Both the position numbers and the translations under genes were made by a program. The notes below the pieces were generated by a model that was not told where the DNA came from, made no database searches, and worked only from the letters and a program-made list of their open reading frames with translations. Below are positions 1 through 9,593 of a stretch of 64,000 nt of DNA, in pieces. This DNA is from Winogradskyella psychrotolerans RS-3 (GTDB taxonomy: Bacteria > Bacteroidota > Bacteroidia > Flavobacteriales > Flavobacteriaceae). Each line of letters starts with the position of its first letter. Positions within the stretch are counted from its first letter, which is position 1. Where the stretch lies: the NCBI RefSeq assembly GCF_000427335.1, contig NZ_ATMR01000215.1, positions 1-64,000 of the forward strand, written 5' to 3'.

Positions 1-1894
1 AGTAACCGTTACACTATCTATATCTGAATTCCCAAAACTATCCGTTACTGTTACCGTGTAAGTTGTAGTTTCTGTTGGATTTAAAGTTAGAGAATCACCT
101 GTTTCACCTGTACTCCATGTGTAATTTATTCCGCCAGAAGCATTTAATGTAACACTTTCGCCAAAACAAATAGCAACATCATTACCTGCATCTGCATTAA
201 CTTCTGCTATGACTGTTACAGTAACTTCCGCTACACTCTGACATCCATTAGCAGAAAAACCTGTAACACTATAAGTTGTTGTTTCTATAGGACTAACCTC
301 AATTGAATTGGAAGTGTCACCTGTATTCCATAAGTAAGAATCTCCTCCACTCACTAGAAGTGTCGTAGAACTACCAGTTGTAATCGTTATATCTTCACTT
401 ACAACAAACTCTGGCATGGTAGAAACAAATACGGTAACATCAGCACTATCTGAACAATTGTTAGAGAATGTCTCTACTGTATATATAGTGTCTTCATTGG
501 GATTTACTGTAATATTAGCTGTAGTCTCACCAGTATTCCATAAATAAGTATCCCCACCTTCAGCTGTTAAATTTACAAACTCACCTACACAAATAGTTTG
601 GTTTTCTCCTGCATTTGCTATTGGTAATGGATTGACGGTTACAATAACATCATCTGTATCCGAGTTTCCAAAGCCATCAGCAATTGTAACTGTGTAAGTT
701 GTGGTTTCTGTAGGTGTAACTGTTGGTGTTGCAACTGATCCACCTGTATTCCAAATGTAAGTTATGCCTCCTGAAGCATTTAACGTTACGCTTTCTCCTA
801 AACAGATTGAAACGTCTTCTCCAGCATTGGCATTTAATACTTCTACTACAGTTACAGTAACCTCAGCAGTATTTTGACAACCATTTTCTGAAAATCCTGT
901 AACTATATATGTTGTTGTTACATCTGGACTTACTGAAATTTCATTTGTAGTTTCTCCTGTACTCCAAACAAAATTATTCCCTCCATTAGCCGTAAGTGTT
1001 GTAGAATCACCTATCATAATGAACACGTCATCACCAACTGTAATATTTGGTGATTCATTTACAAATACAGTAACACTATCATCTTTAGTATAACCATACT
1101 CATCTTCCACAGTTACTGTATAGGTTGTTGTAATCGTAGGGTTAATAATAAGTTCAGAACCTGAATCTCCTGTATTCCATAGATAGGTTAATCCACCTGA
1201 GGCAGATAAAGTAACGAATTCTCCATCACAAATAGTAACATCTTCACCAGCATCAGCTATGATTTCGGCTATTACTGTTACAGTAACATTAGCACTACTT
1301 ACACATCCACTCCCACTAACAGAGTTAACTGTATATGTTGTTGTTTCTGCTGGATTTACCTCTATAGATTCTGTAGTTTCACTTGTGCTCCATTCGTAGT
1401 TTTCTCCACCAGTTGCTGTAAGCGTAGTTGTCTCACCTTCAACAATTACAATATCTTCAGAAATAGTAATATTTGGAATTTCGGCTACAAAAACAGTAAT
1501 TTCATCTATGATCGAACAGTTCTCATTACTTACTTCAACACTATAGCTTGTTTCTACTAATGGATTTACCTCAATTGAAGCTGTAGTTTCACCTGTATTC
1601 CATAAATAAGAGACTCCTCCGGTAGCAACCAGTGTTGCAGATTGACCTAAGCAAATAGTTTGATCTTCCCCTGCGTTTGCTAAAGGTATGCTGTTTACTG
1701 TTACAGTAACACTCGCTTCTTCGGATTGACCAAAATCATCTGAAACAGTTACAGTATATGTTATTGTTGCATTAGGAGTTACTTCAATACTTTCAGTAGT
1801 TTCACCTGTACCCCAAACATAACTTGTTCCTCCACTCGCTGTAAGTGTGACGCTTTCGCCTTCACAAATTTGTTGGTCAGTACCTGCGCTCGCT
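1..1894 (-). repeat. Nine tandem Ig-like modules of about 70 residues in an A-B-C / A-C / A-B-C / A order
   Basis: Module boundaries on the plus strand lie near 1894, 1690, 1480, 1258, 1051, 830, 618, 414 and 206, a spacing of about 204-222 bases. Three kinds can be told apart. A modules carry ICxGESVTLxASGG and end with FGxS..SVTVTV. B modules carry DQTICxG and an NCS motif followed by VTVFV. C modules lack the first Cys, have (S/G)(E/D)DI at the start, and end GCxxxAxVTVTV. Reading from the N-terminus the order is A B C A C A B C A, so the expansion seems to involve blocks of modules, with one B missing. All share the core YLWNTGET..I.VNP..TTTYTV, typical of repeats in gliding-bacterium surface proteins. 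Confidence 0.85.
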
Positions 1895-3612
1895 TGGAGC
1901 GCTTCAGGAAAAACCGTTATTTCGGAGGTGTCTGTAAATCCTCCATCATTAGTAGTAAATGTAATTGTAACATCACCTAATGAAACCGGAGTCACTAATC
2001 CGTTAGAATCTACTGTTGCTATAGATTCATCGCTTGAAGTCCACTCCCCACTCTGATTCGAAGCATTTGATGGTGTTATTGTGGCTATTAACTGTAGTGT
2101 TTCTGATATTTGCAATTCTGCAGTGGCAGGAGTTACTGCTATGCTTTCAATTCCTATTGCTGCAGTTTCAGAGTCGGCATCTACACCATTAAGGTATTCT
2201 TCTAACCACGTGTAACCGCTTGGTGCTATGTCGTTGTGATTTTGACCTGCTGGAACGTTTGCAGCAAACCAAACTTCTGGTATGTGTGGGTTTGAAGCGT
2301 AGAAATCTGAAGATCTCGTATTTTGCGGAATTGTAGGGTAAGGAATCTCACTTCTAGGAAAATATGTAAAATTAGATGAACTATAACTAACAAATGTATC
2401 ATCTTGTATCATTGATATATCATTTGCATCCTTAGTATCCAAATACTCATTTATAGTACCATTAGCATTTAATGTTTTATTAGCACCAACATCATTCAAT
2501 ACATCTAAATAAGCTTGGTTTGCTGTTTTTATGGTAAAAGCTTCTCCTGCTAACGGAAACTGAGTGCTTGTAAAAAAATTATTTGCCACTGGATTACCTT
2601 CAGGGAAGGCTGAGTTAGAACCAGCAAAATACTGCCACATATCAGAATCATCCTCTAGAGGGACTTCTCTTTGTCCTGTAATTACACTTCCTGATGTGTA
2701 AATAAGCGGATTATCTGTTAGTTGAACTTGTAACTTATGTAATCTTGAAGTGATTTCAGTATTACCAGGATACCATCCAGCTCGTCTTAAGCCTTCTTTT
2801 GATGACTTATAATAATTATTAATAATATTATAATTTCCATTTCCAGTAGCTCTAATAAGTCGGTTGTTCCAATTATAAACCACATTATTAACCACATCAA
2901 TCTGACCATTTGTATCTGCTGTTGTATTTGGAAACCTATGAGAAATACCACTGATCGCATTATTGGTAAAAGTAAAACTTCCAGTTGCTGACTTATCCCC
3001 CATCAATGATCCTGTTTTACTATCTTGTATAAAACAATTTTGAATAGTTATGTTATTTGACGATCTAGGACTAGCAGAAGAACTCACATCAAGTCCTTCA
3101 TCATTACCATGACTAAACGTACAATGATCATAAATAACAGTATCAGAACCTAATAACCAAACCGCATCTGAATTAGAATGTGAAGAATTGTTTCTGAACC
3201 TTAAAAATCTCAAAATCACATTATCAACCTCATTTAGCACAAAAAAACTGGTTTTTATTGTGATTCCTCCTTTAGGAGCTGTTTGACCGGCTATTGTTAA
3301 ATTACCATATTCAGAACCCGAAACTAATGTTTCATAATCACCCATTGCCGTTGCGTCTATTTCTCCACTTACGTCAAATACTATTGTCCTGGGTCCTGGC
3401 GTAGTGATAGCCTCTTTTAAACTTCCTGGTCCATCCCAGTTTAATGTTGTTACATGAATTACCTGTCCACCTCTACCGCCTGATGCATAAGCTCCTGCTC
3501 CTTTTGCAGAAGGGAAAGCTAGTTGCTGTGCTGATAAATTAGAAAAAGAAAGTAATATGAATAGTATTGGAAAATAACCAATTGAAGTTGGGAAGGTTTT
3601 AAAAATTTTCAT
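1..3612 (-). CDS. Secreted pectate lyase-like protein with Big_2 and Ig-like repeats (C-terminus outside window)
   Basis: An open frame of 1204 codons runs from the ATG at 3612 to the window edge without a stop, so the C-terminus is missing. Residues 1-28 are a signal peptide ending LSA/QQ. Residues ~30-480 look like a polysaccharide lyase family 1 beta-helix: GGRGGQVIHVTTL near the start, YDHCTFSHGNDEGLDVS (acidic calcium-site residues) in the middle, SHRFPN after it, and GYTWLEEYLNG at the end, a closing motif common in Bacteroidota PL1 proteins. Residues ~485-572 form a Big_2 bacterial Ig-like domain (ITPSNAS, SSDESIATV). Nine Ig-like modules follow to the edge. The layout suggests an exported, probably surface-held lyase acting on pectin or another uronate polymer. 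A type IX secretion domain may follow outside the window; that is inference. It is transcribed divergently from the polysaccharide locus. Confidence 0.85.
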   Translation of the reverse strand, partial: MKIFKTFPTSIGYFPILFILLSFSNLSAQQLAFPSAKGAGAYASGGRGGQVIHVTTLNWDGPGSLKEAITTPGPRTIVFDVSGEIDATAMGDYETLVSGSEYGNLTIAGQTAPKGGITIKTSFFVLNEVDNVILRFLRFRNNSSHSNSDAVWLLGSDTVIYDHCTFSHGNDEGLDVSSSASPRSSNNITIQNCFIQDSKTGSLMGDKSATGSFTFTNNAISGISHRFPNTTADTNGQIDVVNNVVYNWNNRLIRATGNGNYNIINNYYKSSKEGLRRAGWYPGNTEITSRLHKLQVQLTDNPLIYTSGSVITGQREVPLEDDSDMWQYFAGSNSAFPEGNPVANNFFTSTQFPLAGEAFTIKTANQAYLDVLNDVGANKTLNANGTINEYLDTKDANDISMIQDDTFVSYSSSNFTYFPRSEIPYPTIPQNTRSSDFYASNPHIPEVWFAANVPAGQNHNDIAPSGYTWLEEYLNGVDADSETAAIGIESIAVTPATAELQISETLQLIATITPSNASNQSGEWTSSDESIATVDSNGLVTPVSLGDVTITFTTNDGGFTDTSEITVFPEALQASAGTDQQICEGESVTLTASGGTSYVWGTGETTESIEVTPNATITYTVTVSDDFGQSEEASVTVTVNSIPLANAGEDQTICLGQSATLVATGGVSYLWNTGETTASIEVNPLVETSYSVEVSNENCSIIDEITVFVAEIPNITISEDIVIVEGETTTLTATGGENYEWSTSETTESIEVNPAETTTYTVNSVSGSGCVSSANVTVTVIAEIIADAGEDVTICDGEFVTLSASGGLTYLWNTGDSGSELIINPTITTTYTVTVEDEYGYTKDDSVTVFVNESPNITVGDDVFIMIGDSTTLTANGGNNFVWSTGETTNEISVSPDVTTTYIVTGFSENGCQNTAEVTVTVVEVLNANAGEDVSICLGESVTLNASGGITYIWNTGGSVATPTVTPTETTTYTVTIADGFGNSDTDDVIVTVNPLPIANAGENQTICVGEFVNLTAEGGDTYLWNTGETTANITVNPNEDTIYTVETFSNNCSDSADVTVFVSTMPEFVVSEDITITTGSSTTLLVSGGDSYLWNTGDTSNSIEVSPIETTTYSVTGFSANGCQSVAEVTVTVIAEVNADAGNDVAICFGESVTLNASGGINYTWSTGETGDSLTLNPTETTTYTVTVTDSFGNSDIDSVTVT

Positions 3613-4246
3613 AAATTCTTAAGGTATTTTAATTAAGTAGGTATGGCAATCTATAAAATTAAAATATCTTTTTTAGCTTAAAGGATTAATTATTCGATAA
3701 AATACATTGCAATGTTAATATATTCGTTTAAAAGGATTTTATTGTAAGTTTTTACATATGAAAAAATAGTTTTCAAACTTAGAGTTATATACGATTACAT
3801 TACAAGTTTAGATGTTTGTTGTCGGAATATTTAACACTTTAACGGATTTTATTACAAAATAACCAGTGATTAAGTTCATTAAAAATTGAGAATTTGAGGT
3901 CTAAAATTTAAAAATCTAACAACAATTTTCAAATAAATAAAGTTAATTGATAGATTATGCTAAGAATATGAACTTAATTAGAGTTATAGGTTTCCCATCT
4001 GATCATAACTTTAGATAATTTCTTATAAAATTTGTATTTAAACCGAAAACAATAGACTTCACGTAATAATAATCTGATTTTCAATTATTTTATTCATATT
4101 TGTGTCCTTAAAAAATATTATGCCTTAAATAAACTATACCTACAGTAATTCATACAATTAAGCCTTTGTAAAAAACATATTATCGCATTAGTTTTGATCT
4201 TATTAAGTTTATTTACAGATAATAAAAATGTATTTGATAATTAAAT
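3613..4246. other. 634-base divergent intergenic region
   Basis: Very AT-rich, with no open frame of coding character. It separates the minus-strand lyase gene from the plus-strand polysaccharide operon. It holds a convincing plus-strand promoter (4165-4196) and a perfect 12-base palindrome ACATTGCAATGT near 3702-3713. I could not place a minus-strand promoter for the lyase. Confidence 0.6.
4165..4196 (+). promoter_or_regulatory. Flavobacterial-type promoter of the polysaccharide operon
   Basis: TTTG at 4165-4168, a 20-base spacer, then TAGTTTTG at 4189-4196 match the TTTG/TTG - TAnnTTTG promoter of Bacteroidota. Transcription would start near 4203, about 44 bases before the ATG at 4247. Confidence 0.6.
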
Positions 4247-5578
4247 ATGTTAATTAAAAAATTATTAGAAAAAGCAAACATTGCTCTGCAGAATCCTATA
4301 TTTAAAAGTATGGCAATTGTTGCAGTTGTAACTTTTCTTCTTAAAGCAGTTGCATTTTATAAAGAAACAATTATTGCTGGTAGTTTTGGACTAGACGAAG
4401 TTATAGACACTTTTATAATTGCGTCATTAATCCCTACTTTCATTAATAGTGTATTCATAAGTTCACTTACAAATTTATTTATACCAAACTATATTGCTGA
4501 ATTAAAAAATGATGGTAATAAATCCAGTTTTCAAACTATAGTTTTTCTAATAACAATAGGTATTTCAATTGTTTCAATACTAATCTCATATTTCTCAATA
4601 GATTTTATACTAGATATTATCTACCCTAATCAACCAGAAGTAAATTACCAATTAGTTAAAAATCAGCTGTATATAATTTTGCCATGTTTATTATTTTGGG
4701 GAATTGAATCAGTCATGGTTGGACTTTTAGAAGTTGAAAATCGCTTTTTAATATCCACCATCTCTGGAATCTTTCCATTACTCACAATGATTCTATTTCT
4801 TTCTTGCTTTTTAGACACATTGGGACCTATGGTTCTAGCATATGGTACATTAGCAGGTACTATTATTGGTTTTATATTTTTATCTTTTGTCTCCATTAAA
4901 TATAAGATCTTATCAATTGGAAAGCCCGTTTTAAACGATAACTCAAGATTAATGATTAGGCAGTTGCCACCAAAAGTATCTTCAGGTTTTCTTTCGGCCA
5001 TGAATAACTTTATAGATCAATTTTTTGCAGGTCAATTAATCGTTGGTTCACTGGCGGCTTTAAGCTATGCCAATAGAATTCCTGCATTTGGTGTTGCTAT
5101 TGTTATTATGTCTTTAGGAAATGTATTATTACCTCATTTCTCCAGACTTGTTATTGAGGACTTAAAAAAAGCTTATCAATATTTATTTAAAATTCTAAAA
5201 TGGGTTTTTATTGTTGCTTTTGTAGCAACTGTTATGGGGATAATACTCTCTGATTGGATAGTTGAACTTTGGTTAGAACGAGATCAATTTACCCATGATG
5301 ATACTATAAAGGTCTCAGCTATTCAACAAATTTTATTTCTAAACGTTCCTTTCTATCTTTGTACATTAATAATTGTCAAATTTTTAACAACTATTAATAA
5401 AAACAGCTTTATGGCATGGATATCTTTGGCTAATTTGATAATTAATATAATATTAAATGTCATTTTAATTAAACATTATGGTGTTTTTGGATTAGCTATG
5501 AGCACCTCCTTAGTATTTATTATAAGCAGTTGCTTTTATTTTGGATACACTTACAAACAGTATAAAAAACTAATCTAA
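4247..5578 (+). CDS. MurJ/Wzx-type polysaccharide repeat-unit flippase
   Basis: 443 residues, hydrophobic along almost the whole length with about 12-14 predicted membrane helices; the usual length for MOP-superfamily flippases. The N-terminal part (LLKAVAFYKETIIAGSFG, then an IASLIPTFINSVF helix) resembles the MurJ/MviN branch more than classical Wzx. Role by family: moves the undecaprenyl-linked repeat unit from the inner to the outer face of the cytoplasmic membrane. It is the first gene of the locus, sits behind a good promoter, and its stop overlaps the next ATG by one base (TAATG), so translation is probably coupled to the following glycosyltransferase. The location in a polysaccharide locus makes repeat-unit export more likely than lipid II flipping. 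Confidence 0.85.
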   Translation: MLIKKLLEKANIALQNPIFKSMAIVAVVTFLLKAVAFYKETIIAGSFGLDEVIDTFIIASLIPTFINSVFISSLTNLFIPNYIAELKNDGNKSSFQTIVFLITIGISIVSILISYFSIDFILDIIYPNQPEVNYQLVKNQLYIILPCLLFWGIESVMVGLLEVENRFLISTISGIFPLLTMILFLSCFLDTLGPMVLAYGTLAGTIIGFIFLSFVSIKYKILSIGKPVLNDNSRLMIRQLPPKVSSGFLSAMNNFIDQFFAGQLIVGSLAALSYANRIPAFGVAIVIMSLGNVLLPHFSRLVIEDLKKAYQYLFKILKWVFIVAFVATVMGIILSDWIVELWLERDQFTHDDTIKVSAIQQILFLNVPFYLCTLIIVKFLTTINKNSFMAWISLANLIINIILNVILIKHYGVFGLAMSTSLVFIISSCFYFGYTYKQYKKLI

Positions 5579-6639
5579 TGAAAATAGATTTTGTTGTTAA
5601 TTCCCTAGCTTCAGGAGGTGCAGAACGCGTATTAGTCCTACTAGCCAATTACTTTAAAGAAAAAGGGAATGATGTTTCAATTATAACCTTTAATGAACCA
5701 GATATATGGGAACCTAAGGAAGATATTAAGCGTATAAGACTTCATCATGGTAATATTAAAAACCATATGATAAGAAGCTTTAAAAATTTAGTACAACATT
5801 ATTATTTCAAAAAGAATAGACCAGATGTGCTAATCTCTTTTATGATTCATACCAATTTTATTGGCACACTCATATGTAAGCTATATGGTATTAAACTTAT
5901 TGCATCAGAGCACAATAACCATCTCGAAAAGACGGATTTTATTGGAAAATTAACAAGAAAGTATATCTATCGATTTAGTAATGCATTAACTGTACTAACT
6001 AATTTTGATAAAGTCTACTATGAAAATAGAGATGTTAATGTATTTGTTATGCCCAATCCGTGTTCATTTACCGTTTTTAAAGAAAAAAATAGAGCTCGAA
6101 ACAAAACAATACTAGCTGTTGGAGCACTTAATCGTTATCATCATAAAGGCTTTGATAATTTACTTAAATTAATTGGGCCTGTATTGAAAGAGAATCCAGA
6201 TTGGAAACTAAGACTTGTAGGAGGTGGCGATGAAGGAAGTAAATTTTTAAAAAATATAGCGGCCAAGGAAAATTTAAATGATAATGTAATATTTGAAGGT
6301 TTTTCAAACGAGATTTCTGAAATTATGAAAGACTCTGAAATATATATCATGACCTCCCGATTTGAAGGTTTACCAATGGTATTGCTAGAAGCAATGTCTC
6401 AAGGCATGGCCTGTATTTCTTATGATTGTATTTCTGGACCTTCAGAAATTATAACGCATAATATAAATGGTATTTTAGTTGAAGATCAAAATTCTGAGTT
6501 AATGAGTAAGGAATTAGACAAACTCATTAAAAACCCTGAAAAAAGAATAGAATTAGCGGAGCATGGTATTAATTCGTTAGACCGATTTAAAATCGAAGCA
6601 ATTTACTCCAAGTATTTAGAGATTTTTAAAGTCCTTTAA
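5578..6639 (+). CDS. Glycosyltransferase family 4
   Basis: 353 residues. The N-terminal domain starts with a Rossmann strand followed by ASGGAERV, the glycine-rich loop shared by many GT4 enzymes. The C-terminal domain has SRFEGLPMVLLEAMSQG with the E-x7-E nucleotide-sugar signature and then SGPSEII. Cytoplasmic, membrane-associated; expected to add one sugar from a nucleotide donor to the growing lipid-linked repeat unit. The donor and acceptor cannot be told from sequence. It is translationally coupled to the flippase and followed two bases later by the polymerase gene. Confidence 0.9.
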   Translation: MKIDFVVNSLASGGAERVLVLLANYFKEKGNDVSIITFNEPDIWEPKEDIKRIRLHHGNIKNHMIRSFKNLVQHYYFKKNRPDVLISFMIHTNFIGTLICKLYGIKLIASEHNNHLEKTDFIGKLTRKYIYRFSNALTVLTNFDKVYYENRDVNVFVMPNPCSFTVFKEKNRARNKTILAVGALNRYHHKGFDNLLKLIGPVLKENPDWKLRLVGGGDEGSKFLKNIAAKENLNDNVIFEGFSNEISEIMKDSEIYIMTSRFEGLPMVLLEAMSQGMACISYDCISGPSEIITHNINGILVEDQNSELMSKELDKLIKNPEKRIELAEHGINSLDRFKIEAIYSKYLEIFKVL

Positions 6640-6641
6640 AG

Positions 6642-7832
6642 ATGAAAAATAAACTAATTATAAGTCTTTGTTTTCTAGTCCCTTTTGTAATAACTGTACT
6701 CAATTTACAAGTTTTAGTAACCATATTTATATCTGCGGCGATTGCTCAGGTTATGGCTTATCTAAGTCTTGGCTTAATTATATTAGGGATAATTCTTATT
6801 TTAAAAAACAGAGGAGAGTTTTCTAGAACAGCGAGACTTTGGATTTACTTTTATATCTTATATTTTGTCATTGCCATTTTTTCTGGAGCAATCCATAATA
6901 ATTATACCAATATCATAGCGAGTACAATTCCCTTTTTCTATGTGATAGGTTTTTACTATTACCTTAGCTTACCTGAAAATAGAAGCATTTTTGAAAAAAC
7001 AGCTATTATCTCATTTATAACATCATGTGTCATCTCTATTTATTTTAATAGTATTAATTTTGATCTCGACAGTCGAGGTATAGGAGAATATGTTGTAGAT
7101 AGAGCTCAGGGTGTCTATGGAGACGCTAATAACATGGCCTTGGTTACAATTCTAACATTCATTTTTATATATAAAATCTATAAACCCCAAAAGAAACTTT
7201 TTAAAATACTTAAAATAGGCATATTAGCAGTTGTGTTTTATAGTCTATTTATAACTTTCTCAACAACTGGACTTTCAGTATTCATCATCTCTTTAGTAAT
7301 GCTGAATAGTAAATTTTTTTCAGGGTTAAGACTCATATTTGGAATTTGCTTACTACCTGTAGTGTATATTTTACTTTTAAACTTAAACAGTCTTACAGCT
7401 AATATTAATTTAGTAGGACAACAAAGAGATAAAATTAATAATCTTGTAAACGTATTGTCATTAAATTTTGAAGAAATAGATGATTCTGGCAGAAGTGAAT
7501 TAGTTGCAGAAGTTTTAAATTATGTCTATGAAAACCCGCTATTAGGTAACGGAGTTGACTTTGGTGCAATTCATCAAACTCATAATACTTTTATTGCCGT
7601 TTGGGCAGATGCAGGAATTTTTGTTTTGTTATTCTTTTTAATTATGCTTGGTGTTTACTATCGTAGAGCCTTTTCATGTCCTGAAGAGATAAAATATTTT
7701 GTCTTACCAATGCTACTCACAATGTGTGTATTTATGCTCAGCCTGCACAGTGTAATAAACCAACCTTATCTTATGGCTGTTTTTGTTTATTTAGGCTATC
7801 TAATTGATGACGATAATAAGCAAATTATTTAA
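6642..7832 (+). CDS. Wzy-type O-antigen polymerase / O-antigen ligase family protein
   Basis: 396 residues with about ten to eleven membrane helices and one long periplasmic loop (roughly residues 245-310). The loop ends in IHQTHNTFIAVWADAGIF, the H-x-x-H-N-x-F arrangement characteristic of the O-antigen ligase/polymerase family (Wzy_C). GDANNMAL around residues 158-165 is also typical. Role by family: links repeat units on the periplasmic side. Together with the flippase, Wza and Wzc in this locus it makes a complete Wzx/Wzy pathway, so polymerase is favoured over WaaL-type ligase. It is followed by a 319-base gap, so the acyltransferase genes may be a separate transcription unit. Confidence 0.85.
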   Translation: MKNKLIISLCFLVPFVITVLNLQVLVTIFISAAIAQVMAYLSLGLIILGIILILKNRGEFSRTARLWIYFYILYFVIAIFSGAIHNNYTNIIASTIPFFYVIGFYYYLSLPENRSIFEKTAIISFITSCVISIYFNSINFDLDSRGIGEYVVDRAQGVYGDANNMALVTILTFIFIYKIYKPQKKLFKILKIGILAVVFYSLFITFSTTGLSVFIISLVMLNSKFFSGLRLIFGICLLPVVYILLLNLNSLTANINLVGQQRDKINNLVNVLSLNFEEIDDSGRSELVAEVLNYVYENPLLGNGVDFGAIHQTHNTFIAVWADAGIFVLLFFLIMLGVYYRRAFSCPEEIKYFVLPMLLTMCVFMLSLHSVINQPYLMAVFVYLGYLIDDDNKQII

Positions 7833-8151
7833 TATTGAGTTCTCTTATTAGTATCAGAATATAATTAAATATGGAATCATCTTTTGCTGTTAAAAATGTT
7901 TATTCTATAAAATTAAGTATATCCATTCTTTAAAAATTTTATTTGCTATTAACTAGAATAAAGTTAAAGAAGAGAATAATATTGCAAATAATTAAATTTT
8001 AAGTGTTTAGTTTGTTCTCACTATCTAATTATGTAGATAATAGTTAATAATTGTAAGTTCAAAGAATTATTTTGACATTACTATTATTAACTCTCATATT
8101 TACCAATCGCAATTATGACCTAGCATAAAAACGACTCAAATTTAACCAACT
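7833..8151. other. 319-base intergenic gap inside the locus
   Basis: AT-rich, no coding character, and no clear terminator hairpin. Two seven-base near-matches to the -7 box (TAGTTTG, TATTTTG) occur but neither has the right spacing, so I do not call a promoter. Confidence 0.4.
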
Positions 8152-9585
8152 ATGCTGTTTAACTCGTTTGAATTTTTCATATTTCTGCCAATAGTCTTTA
8201 TACTCTATTGGTTTGTCTTTGGCAAAAAATTGAAGTACCAAAATTTTCTTATAGTAATTGCTAGTTATGTGTTTTATGGTTGGTGGGATTGGAGATTTTT
8301 GTCACTCATTATTTTTAGTTCATTTATTGATTATGGTATTGGTGTACTATTGAGTAAAGAAAACAGACAGGTAAAACGTAAACTTTTACTCTGGACAAGT
8401 ATCTGCATTAACATTGGATTTTTAGGTTTCTTTAAATATTACAACTTCTTTATTGAGAGTTTTGTAGCTTCATTTTCATTTTTTGGGTCTGACATAAGCA
8501 CTAGCACACTTAATATTATACTTCCTGTAGGTATAAGCTTTTATACATTTCAAACATTAAGTTATACCATAGATGTTTACAACAAACGCTTAGAGCCTAC
8601 TAAAGATATAGTAGCCTTTTTTGCCTTTGTAAGCTTCTTTCCTCAATTAGTTGCAGGTCCTATTGAAAGAGCAACCAATTTATTACCTCAATTTTATAAA
8701 AAAAGAGAATTTCATTATGCCAATGCAGTTGATGGAATGCGCCAAGTAATTTGGGGATTATTTAAAAAAGTGGTTATTGCAGATAATTGCGCAAAATATG
8801 CCAATATTATATTTAATAATTCAGACGATTATTCGGGAAGCACTTTACTTTTAGGAGCCTTTCTATTTGCTTTTCAAATTTATGGCGATTTTTCTGGGTA
8901 TTCAGATATTGCAATTGGTATTTCTAGATTTTTTGGATTCAATCTAAAACAAAATTTTGCGTTCCCTTATTTTTCTAGAGATATTGCTGAGTTCTGGAGA
9001 CGTTGGCATATCTCTTTATCTACTTGGTTTCGAGACTACATCTATATTCCCTTAGGTGGCAGTAGAGGAAGCTTAAATAAAAAAATCAGAAATGTATTTA
9101 TTATATTTCTTGTTAGTGGCTTTTGGCATGGAGCAAATTGGACTTTTATAATTTGGGGTGGATTAAACGCTCTGTATTTTTTACCTTTATTATTAACAAA
9201 TAAAAATAGAGTAAATACAGATATCGTCGCAGGAGATAAGTTACTTCCAAATTTTAGAGAAATTTTACAAATGACAAGTACCTTTTTTATAACATTATTG
9301 GCTTGGGTGTTCTTTAGAGCAGATTCCGTAACACATGCAACAGATTATTTGCAAAGTATGTTTACAGTTTCATTATTCTCAAAACCAGCAATTATGCCTT
9401 TCACAGTTTTATTTTTGGTTACAGTATTTATCACCATAGAATGGCTTGGAAGACACGGACAATATGCTTTAGAAAGAATAGATAGAATAAACAAACCATT
9501 ACGATGGTCTATATATATTGTACTAATTATGCTAATGTTTCTTTTTACAGGAGAGGAACAAGCATTTATTTATTTTCAGTTTTAA
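8152..9585 (+). CDS. MBOAT-family O-acyltransferase (AlgI-like), copy 1
   Basis: 477 residues, multi-spanning. Shows the MBOAT/AlgI signature: FWRRWHISLSTWFRDYIYIP (His286), LGGSRG, and the invariant catalytic histidine in SGFWHGANWTF (His326). Also ASYVFYGWWDWRFL near the N-terminus and PVGISFYTFQTLSY in the middle. Role by family: takes an acyl group, usually acetyl, from a cytoplasmic donor through the membrane for transfer to a polysaccharide in the periplasm. It is followed eight bases later by an SGNH-type partner, the usual AlgI plus AlgJ/AlgX arrangement. A close paralogue lies at 10695-12145. The acyl donor and target sugar are unknown. Confidence 0.92.
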   Translation: MLFNSFEFFIFLPIVFILYWFVFGKKLKYQNFLIVIASYVFYGWWDWRFLSLIIFSSFIDYGIGVLLSKENRQVKRKLLLWTSICINIGFLGFFKYYNFFIESFVASFSFFGSDISTSTLNIILPVGISFYTFQTLSYTIDVYNKRLEPTKDIVAFFAFVSFFPQLVAGPIERATNLLPQFYKKREFHYANAVDGMRQVIWGLFKKVVIADNCAKYANIIFNNSDDYSGSTLLLGAFLFAFQIYGDFSGYSDIAIGISRFFGFNLKQNFAFPYFSRDIAEFWRRWHISLSTWFRDYIYIPLGGSRGSLNKKIRNVFIIFLVSGFWHGANWTFIIWGGLNALYFLPLLLTNKNRVNTDIVAGDKLLPNFREILQMTSTFFITLLAWVFFRADSVTHATDYLQSMFTVSLFSKPAIMPFTVLFLVTVFITIEWLGRHGQYALERIDRINKPLRWSIYIVLIMLMFLFTGEEQAFIYFQF

Positions 9586-9593
9586 ATTAAAAA

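Noticed and set aside
1-1894. CRISPR array or tandem DNA repeat
   Set aside because: The periodicity is at protein level with diverged DNA, inside one long open frame; no identical repeats or unique spacers.
1847-2056. Open frame of 69 codons on the plus strand
   Set aside because: It is antisense to the Ig-like repeat region of the minus-strand lyase gene and has no family motif.
3613-4246. tRNA or small RNA gene in the divergent region
   Set aside because: No cloverleaf, no GC-richer block and no terminator hairpin could be found by eye.
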